This document shows positions 56,637 through 64,000 of a DNA stretch of 64,000 nucleotides, piece after piece (within the stretch, counting starts at the first letter, position 1; every line of letters starts with the position of its first letter). This DNA is from Euclidia mi (lineage: Eukaryota; Arthropoda; Insecta; Lepidoptera; Erebidae). Made by a program: the position numbers and the translations under genes. The notes under the pieces were generated by a model, which was given only the letters and a program-made list of their open reading frames with translations, had not been told where the DNA came from and searched no databases. Location: positions 22,247,516 to 22,311,515 of the forward strand of contig OX123193.2 in NCBI GenBank assembly GCA_944739405.2. The letters are read 5' to 3'.

Positions 56637-58763
56637 AATTGCAAAGCCCAAAATTTAACATGCAGAGTTCATATAAATTAAATCAAATTTGTATATATCA
56701 CTCATATTTGATCATTATTTCATTGAATGAGTTGCGTCATTCAAAGATAAAAGAATCTTCCTGCCATAACATTCACTCTTGATAAATTCCAGTGTTGGGA
56801 ACCCCTATATGATTTGATTATATTTAACCAGAAAAAAGAGCATTATACAACATTCATTCAGATTGAATAATGGTTCTGTACAAAAAAGATATAAAATGAA
56901 TCTCTACAAGCATGCGATGTGACTTGCTCTACGAATAAAATTATCTATAGCAATTAGCAGCAAACTTTACATAAGAAGTTCATAATTATCTTGTTCACCT
57001 ATAACATTGAATATACATATAGTTAAGATTTGTTTAAAAAAACAAATATGTTTCCTACGGAAAACCACGCCACACTACGGTGTGACTTCTGCCCGTCATT
57101 TGGTATTTGGCTCACGTGTGGCCGGGGTTAGGGGACGTGAACCAATATCAGAATACATCCACTATTCACATGACTCCGGAGCGGTGCCACTAGTCAGCGC
57201 TTTGATCAAACATTTATTGGATATTGATTTCAAAAACACATCATAACGTCACGCCTCTGTTACCCCGAAGTGCTAGCCAGGGATGCATGACAGAATAATT
57301 TGCGTTGTACATTGCTTCAGTTTTACAGCAAAAACTGAATAATACATACATTATTTTAATGATTTTATTTTACGGACAAACGCAGTGATGTCTTGTCGAA
57401 CCAACCGATCAAAGTGATGTATGCTTTGCCGACAAGTTTAAAATCAAAGGCCCTATACCAACTGTTCAATGGCCACTTTTATCCACCGAGTTTTATTATG
57501 TAGTGTTCACTCTCTATGTACCTATAAGCTGTACGCGAGCAACTACTTAGATAGACATAGTTCATACTCCATATCAACTAGTTAGTTTTGAAGGCAGGTT
57601 AGGATAGTTTACCTACTAATTATATTTTTTAATTTAGATGATTAAGTACATTTCTCAATACACTGGATAATATCCCTTAGCCACGCACCCGTACAAAATA
57701 ATATACAAGTCTACAATTACATTTCGCATACGCAGCTGTGTGTTCACACCGGTTTTTATTTTATTTATCGCGAGCTAAGAACATTTTTGTATCCATTTTC
57801 TTAAGTGTTGTAATCTGGAAGTACGCTGCGGTATACCTAATTTTGAGAAAATAAATTACATGGTTACTAACACAACTTCTTTTCATAAGGCCCTCCGAAA
57901 CCCGTTCAATAGATATAAAAGAAACTCAGACAATACAAGTGTATATTTTTTATTTTACAACTCAAAGATAGGGGAGGGTTATAAATTAAAAACGCATATC
58001 ATTTAGAACAATCTTTTTTCAACAAAGATTCTACGTCATGCAAAGATAATTTCATAGAGTTGTAAAGACGGGATATTATATAGATAACACCCCTTCGATA
58101 AATCCTCTGTTATGCGCACAGAAAAGCGATTAATTTGAGCTAATGTCTATTGCTATTACCAGTCGTTATTCTTCCCTGCGCGAGGGAAAAGTAATCAAAG
58201 GATGATGCAAGATTTTTTAAAGATTATCTATTATCATGCTGCAGTAATTTCATAGAGCTGTAAAGAAATTGAAAAGGTTGTGATTATTGGAAACCCCTTC
58301 TTTAAAAATAATTAAGGTATGACAAGACAGAAATACACATGCATTTAATTTATAGAGAATTTGAAGATGAGTATTTTTTACAACACTTAGGGAGCAAACG
58401 ATCAGGCGGCTCTTTGCCATTGTTATAATATTATTTTTAAGAGCAAGGAAATTAAGTATTCTTATATTACTAGGTATAGTAGCGTTTAATTATTCATATT
58501 TGCGTCACCTCTATTACTGGTGAGTCACGATGATGAACAGGTCCAGGCGTGGGCTTGCGTCTGCTGATCCTCAGCTACCGTATGGAGCTTGCGCCATGGC
58601 CTACCGTCAGGTGGGCCCTCGGGGCCGCCCGCCGTTCAAGCAGAATCGCTCAAGAGGCAGCTTACGTATTCTGCGTACGCCTCTGTACCTACTTATTGCA
58701 GTATGAACAATGAAATAAGAGCACAATGTATGAGAGAAAGATGGATTCCAGCACACAAAGCAG
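56637..58763. other. No gene; traces of repeats
   Basis: AT-rich non-coding DNA. A fragment at about 57246-57290 resembles the 3' end of the 'cttcgggg' SINEs. Nothing else was recognised. Confidence 0.4.
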
Positions 58764-59078
58764 CGACAGCCTAGTGGAGACACCGACAGACTGCTACGCA
58801 GAGGGTCCGGGTTCGAATCCACGGCACTCACCAATGACTTTTCGAAGTTATGTGCGTATTAAATTGTTAATTATCGCTTGCTAAACGGTGAAGGAAAACA
58901 TCGTGAGGAAACCTGCATATCTGAGAGTTCTCCATAATGTTCTCGAAAGACATGTGAAGTCTGCCAACTCGCACTAGGCCAGCGTGGTGGACTATGGCCT
59001 TACCCTTCTCATAGAGAGAAGAGGCCTGTGCCCAGCAGTGGGACAATTTATATAATAGGGCTGATGATGATGATAAAG
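58764..59078 (+). mobile_element. tRNA-derived SINE (type-2 head) with (GAT)n tail
   Basis: The head 'gcgacagcctagtggagaca' carries the B box 'gggttcgaatcc' (58808-58819). The body runs through 'ttatcgcttgctaaacggtg', 'aacatcgtgaggaaacctgc' and 'gccagcgtggtggactatgg'. The 3' end is 'gaggcctgtgcccagcagtg' and 'ggctgatgatgatgat'. The last part matches the 3' coding end of RTE-like LINEs, which suggests those supply its reverse transcriptase. Confidence 0.82.
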
Positions 59079-59333
59079 TTAGAGATTGATCGCCTTTAGG
59101 GAAGTCTCACATGCCCTCACCATATGCTCCAACTTGGTAGGAAGGAAGCCGCATCTGGGTTTTACTGTGAGACAAAAGAAATTCTGAGAGACTATTATTA
59201 CTAATTCCCTATTGACAGCAGCCCCTCTTGTAGAAACTGGCAAACTTACCTATTCATCACAGACAAACAATACAAGGGATTTTTCTTTCAATCTTCTGTA
59301 GGGAGGAAATACCGTGAAAGCCACCGCGTGAAC

Positions 59334-61865
59334 AATACTGTAAGCATCCCATGACTCCACCGTATAAAAAACGAGTAAAGAACCCTGCCACAAACAATCG
59401 AAACAAGCATGTACATGTAATAAAATTGTAATCCGGGGTTGATACCTACCAATATATTATATAATTTACAGATAAAGAGGATGATTTTTTCAGCGGATTT
59501 TTGTATTAAAAATCCGAGTATATGCGTGCTCTCCACGACCATAATTCACCCTTAAGGAAAAAGGAATTACACGAGGCACAATCTCTTCACATACATAGAG
59601 TGCTTACGTCGCGAAAATGGAAAGTGTAAGAAATTCCAGTTTATTTTCAGGCGTAAAGATAAACCTGCGTCGGAAATGCGAGAAATATACGACGCTGGCG
59701 GCGTTTAAAAAGGTATAACTATAGGCAAACTCCTCGGCCTCCACCAACAAGACTAAAGCAACATTACAGGCATTTCAATGTCGTATTTAAAAGACCGTCC
59801 TCAAATGTATAGTACTTTACACACAGTTATTTTCATTAGAGGCCATGTTCGCAGTAAAACTATTGGGATAGAGATAGATACTCGTGAAAAGTTCCCTGTA
59901 GATAGAATTTGTCAACCCTAATGTATTGAAATGTAAAAAGGTCGGCGATACCGAACTCTTCCTTTGTTTTACAAAAACATTATTGCCGCAGGGAGTTATC
60001 CGATTTATGTATTTCGGTTTGGAAACAAGTAACACATTTTCTACGTCAATACATTTATGTTGTTTTAAAGTACTCGGAGACATAGATGGTGGTCGCTACG
60101 TTACTGCTATTTGCTAGCCTAGTTTGGAACTTTGGACTAAAATCCATACGCGAGATAAAAACGTGCAATCCGAAAAAGATATTCTTTGTATTCATAACTA
60201 GGTATGTATTTATTAATTAATTTATACACAAACAAGATGTAGGCATAGTCAAACATCTTCCCGCTAGACCACCATAAGGGCGAGAATCGCTCAGCAAGGC
60301 ATCTTCTCCTCCAGTGCTACTTTACACGCACATTGACTCTCGTATACAAAACCAGTTTCTAGTGTGCCTCAACTCTATGAGCGAGCCAAAGGATTTTTTT
60401 TCAAACTGGTCCAGCGCCGACTTGTTTGATTGTACAACGGTGGACATAATACCATAAGGTATTCTCTACCTGTCAACATTAAGGTGGTGCAGATACAAAA
60501 GTGGTAGGTATAACTGTAAATTTAAGTAATATTTATAAAGTGTAACATAATTATTATTACATAATTAATTAATGTACCGTACCGTATTTTACGAGTAGGT
60601 TATTATTTCTTAGTCTCTACTTTATACACGGATGGCGTAACCAAGTGGTTTAAACATCCGCATCGTCACTTAACACTGCGACGAGAGTTGTGGATTAGGT
60701 ATTCTCGGTATTCGTTGGTTGAATATTTGTAAAGCCTTCTCGCTTATTATACACTAGAGGACGCCAGCAGCTACGCCTGCATTTTTTTTAAATTTACCTA
60801 TTTTGGCCGATCCCGTGGGAATTTCGGGAAATCCCTTCTTAGTGCACCCCTACGGTCCCCAAGGAACATACATGCCAAATTTCAGCTTCCTGCGCCCAAT
60901 AGTTTCGGCTGTAGCGTGTCTGTCAGTCAGTCAGTAACGCAAGGATTTTATATATTAAGATAAGCAAGTGGTATTTTCAATCCGCAAGGGACTTTAATTT
61001 TCTTACGAGTCAAAGATAGTAGTGCGGTTACACGGTACGGTATTGGAATTGACCATGACCATTGACAATGCCATCGACGTGACCACGATATACTTCATAT
61101 TATATATTGGTCAATCAGTCAGCAAATCAGTCCTTAATATCTCTGAGCTACATATTTTTACGCGATACTGACTCTTATTAGTAATTTCACTATATTTCTT
61201 TTAATATCACCAATGAATCAAGCCAATTTGTGTATCAATAAAAGTTTCCACAAAACAAGCCAACCCACAAGTACTTTATTCGCGAATAAAGAAACCTGTA
61301 AAATGTTATATCGCGAGCATTTTAACTATAAACCAATAACAACTTCATCATTCAGTTTTAACGAAGGATTTCGCTACGGTTGCCAAACTTATCCTTATAA
61401 TCGAATCGAAAATCTTCGCACTTCGTTCGAGTGATTTATATTATTTGAACTGAGAACGAAATTGAATTTGCATGAACGAGGGGAGTGCAAGTGGGTAATT
61501 ATGGATTTATTCGGAGCTTAAATTCGACATTTCGAAGTGATCATTACGGTTGTATATTGTTGATCTTAATTATAATGTAAAGTCAGGGTATAATTTCGGT
61601 GTTAAGGGCTCTAATTATAAGATGTTGTGATTTCAGCCAGAATCATCAATTTAGGGCACGCATCAGAAAAATAGCGGTTTTTTTACAATCTTGGTTGTAC
61701 TTATTATTATTGTCGGATTAGCCTACAAGCAAATTAAATAATTGCTTAGGGGATTGGGGGCATTAGGCGGGGTACCTGAAAATAATTTGCAAGCAAATAA
61801 AAGGTGAGGCTGTTGTCTGTTAGAAACGCTCGCGTTTGGATTTGACTAGAGCCGAAAAATTCGCC
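59334..61865 (+). repeat. Long interspersed repeat X, copy C
   Basis: The left part matches 18118-19010 and the middle matches 6019-7490 and 19405-20395. It is cut at about 61865 by an RTE element. It contains a short Helitron at 60754-60960. Its version of the small open frame (61213-61434) has a 4 bp duplication near the end and is frameshifted. Confidence 0.75.
60754..60960 (-). mobile_element. Short non-autonomous Helitron, family H1
   Basis: On the minus strand it starts TC (60960-60959) after host A and ends CTAG (60757-60754). Copy B of repeat X lacks it at the corresponding place. It has 'cttgcgttactgactgactg' and 'agctgaaatttggcatg', as in the copies at 41238 and 46785. Confidence 0.75.
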
Positions 61866-64000
61866 AGTCGTATTTCTATCTATCTCTCTCTGTGGTCGGT
61901 GCCCTCATGACTGAGAATCGTGGTCATCGGCAGATGTGGATGGTTTGCACCTGATTTCGATGATCTGCCTCCACCGGTGCCTGTTCATGGCGTCTCGGGC
62001 GACAGAACAAAACGTGGTTGATGATGGGCCTCTCACTTGATCGCTCCATCTGGTTGGGGACCGTCCCCGGGCTCTTTTACCCTCCGTGTTCCCAACAACG
62101 ATCAGCTTTTCAAGGCTCTCTTCACCCCTCCTCATTATGTGGCCAACGTAGGTCAATATGCGCTGCTGGCAGATGGTGAAAAGGCGTGTTTGGACACGAA
62201 GCTGCGAAAGGATCGATGCATTGGTGCGCTTGGCGGTCCAGGGTATCCTCAGCATGAGTCTCCAGCACCACGTCTCGAATACATCAATTCTTTGCCGTTC
62301 TCTGGCTCGTATTGTCCATGTTTCCTCACCATACAAGAAAATGGGGAATACTAGAGCGCGTATTAGACTGGTCTTGGTGGTTTTGATAATACCCCTCGTC
62401 TTTCAGATGACATTGAGTCGAGTCATCGCGTCCTTAGCCAAACCAATACGCCTCTTTACCTCCGGTACGCAGCTGCCATCGTTGTAGACTAGTGCGCCCA
62501 AGTATGTATAGTGGTCAACGATGTCAACCCCTGGGATGATATTAGTTGATCTGGGAAGGTTTTCGGCACGGTCAACTACCATTAACTTTGTCTTGCTTCT
62601 GTTTACTGCGAGGGCCATGCAGTTGCTCTCGGTCTCGAGTCTCTGAAACAGCTCCTGCATATCTTCCAAAGACGTCGCTAAAAGGACCGTGTCATCGGCA
62701 TATCTGAGGTTCGATATCCGCTTTCCTCCTATCGGAAATCCCTTGTCCCAGTTTTCGAGTACTTTGCGGATGATGTACTCCCCGTATATATTGAACAGGG
62801 TCGGGGATAGGATGCAGCCTTGTCGCACTCCCATTTTGGTTTCGAACAAATTAGAATTAATCGGTGCCGATTCTGACAAAAGAGCGGTTCTCAACATATA
62901 GTTGTTGGATCGAGCCAATTAAATGCTCGGGAGCTCCCATCTCGCTTAACACACTCCACAACTTATCCCATTGCACGCAGTCAAAAGCTTTTGTGTAATC
63001 TATGAAACATAAGACTACTGGACAGTTGAACTCCCTGCTCTTTTCGATAACTTGGCGGATGTTAAGAAGCTGTTCCCTAGTTCCTTTGCCCTTCACGAAG
63101 CCGGCCTGTTCTTCCGGTGTCTGGCTTCGGAGAAAGTGGTTGAGGCGCTTATTAATGATGTGCAGGAGGATTTTACTCGCGTGGGAAATCAATGCGATGG
63201 TTCTATAGTTGCCACAAGTCTTAGTAGAACCTTTTTTGTGTAAGGGAATGAACACTGATTCTGTCCACTCTGTCGGCCATTTTCCCGTTCTCCACACATC
63301 ATTACATATTTCCACCATTATGTCTGTTCCTGCCTCTCCCATGTTCCTCAACAGCTCGGCAGGGATGCCATCTTTGACTGTTGCCATTCCATATTTGAGG
63401 GCTGTAATAGCACTTTCTACTTCCGAACGAAGAATCTCTGGTTCGTCTGGTGTTAACTGCGTTCCCCGAGTTTTTGGGTTTCCTGTATCGTATAATGCTG
63501 CACAATACCACTTCCAGCGTTCTAGAACCTGTGACGTGTCAGTCAAGAGTTTCCCCGTTTCATCCTCAATGGCACACGTTTTGGAGTTTTGCACCCTAGA
63601 CAGCTCTCTCACTTTGCGGAACAGGTCTCTGGTTTCGCTTCGTATGCTATGTTGTTCAAGCTCAATGTACATGTTGTTAAGGTATGCATTGTAATCCTGG
63701 CGGCACCTTTTCTGGACCTCGCGACTGAGCTCCGTGTATCGTTCGCGGTCAGCAGCTGAACTTGTACCTTTCTCTTTCAGCTCTCGTCGCTCCAGGATAA
63801 CGTGGCTTGTTGCACGTGTTATGTAGTCCTTCATGTCCTGTCTCTTGACAATATGTCGAATGGCAGACTGGGTAATCACTTGTTTTAAGAGACTCCATCG
63901 ATTGTGTGCTGATCCTTCGCATGAGATGTTCGTAATACGTTGGCTGAAGTCCTGTCTGTAACCAGCCAAATCCACGGTACGTAGGCTGGATTTCGTTTTG
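61866..64000 (-). mobile_element. RTE-type LINE, second copy, running off the window
   Basis: Minus strand, inserted in repeat X copy C. The short 3' UTR ends in a GAGA/GATA-rich tail at about 61870-61890. The coding part extends to the window end, with the endonuclease domain beyond it. It is a different lineage from the copy at 24271-33908, judging from the divergent protein. Confidence 0.82.
61905..64000 (-). pseudogene. RTE-type LINE reverse transcriptase, frameshifted, partial
   Basis: The frame is open at the window edge. The segment to 62857 covers the linker and the first RT half: ESVFIPLHKKGSTKTC, NYRTIALISHASKILL, EQAGFVKGKGT, CFIDYTKAFDCVQWD. A frameshift near 62860 leads to GVRQGCILSPTLFN and LRYADDTVLLATS (62403-62918). 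A second shift near 62400 leads to the C-terminal part ending at 61905: ALVFPIFLYGEETW, CWRLMLRIPWTAKRTN, RSPTRWSDQVR. Two shifts make it inactive, but otherwise it is well preserved. Confidence 0.87.

Noticed and set aside
1..64000. CRISPR arrays, bacterial operons or phage genes
   Set aside because: No direct-repeat arrays with spacers and no prokaryotic gene layout. All recognisable coding DNA is eukaryotic transposable elements.

Overview
This 64 kb window looks like lepidopteran (moth or butterfly) nuclear DNA made almost entirely of transposable elements. I found no host protein gene, rRNA or functional tRNA gene. The lepidopteran call rests on the mix of families: RTE-, LOA- and CR1/Kiri-like LINEs, a BEL/Pao LTR element, short Helitrons with TC...CTAG ends, several tRNA-headed SINEs with (GAT)n or poly(A) tails, and short TTAGG runs. 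Such a gene-free, nested landscape would fit a W chromosome or other heterochromatin, but that is inference.

Layout. 1-6018: a LINE ORF2 fragment (+) inserted into a BEL/Pao element (-). 6019-9425: copy A of a long repeat, 'X', with copy B at 18118-23120 and copy C at 59334-61865. 10881-13177: a foldback element and a hAT element. 14194-16625: a decayed Helitron helicase carrying a 233 bp retroposon. 16846-17830: SINEs. 23271-34000: a nest with four levels. Repeat 'Y' copy 1 carries a tRNA-SINE that received a 5S rRNA-derived SINE. Y was also split by an RTE LINE (24271-33908), and the RTE was split by a full-length LOA-type LINE (24423-30528) with two intact ORFs. 35048-40735: a truncated and a near full-length CR1/Kiri-like LINE, both minus strand, the latter with an uninterrupted 945-codon ORF. 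41238-41578: two Helitrons abutting to the base. 42251-43165: SINE plus Y copy 2, which preserves the empty site for the 5S-SINE. 43562-49045: LINE fragments, Helitrons and SINEs. 49505-50410: an A-tailed retroposon interrupted by a GC-rich poly(A) retroposon (49574-50170). 51753-52925 and 54183-54414: non-autonomous mariner-like and piggyBac-like elements. 55205-59075: SINEs and a perfect palindrome. 61866-64000: a second RTE, minus strand, running off the window.

How the parts work together. The plausible sources of active enzyme are the LOA element (endonuclease, reverse transcriptase, RNase H and an ORF1 protein) and the 945-codon LINE. Around them are parasites without coding capacity that would need LINE, Helitron or cut-and-paste machinery. 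The SINEs are modular: different RNA heads (three tRNA types and 5S rRNA) are joined to a shared central core and to tails, one of which matches the 3' coding end of an RTE-like LINE.

The most interesting object is the poly(A) retroposon at 49574-50170. Its first 85 nt (minus strand, 50170 to 50086) can be drawn as a hepatitis-delta-virus-like self-cleaving ribozyme. Its middle holds two hairpin modules with a conserved loop and different but fully paired stems. A third copy of one module lies nearby at 51090-51180. I made every fold and alignment by eye, and none has been computed or tested.
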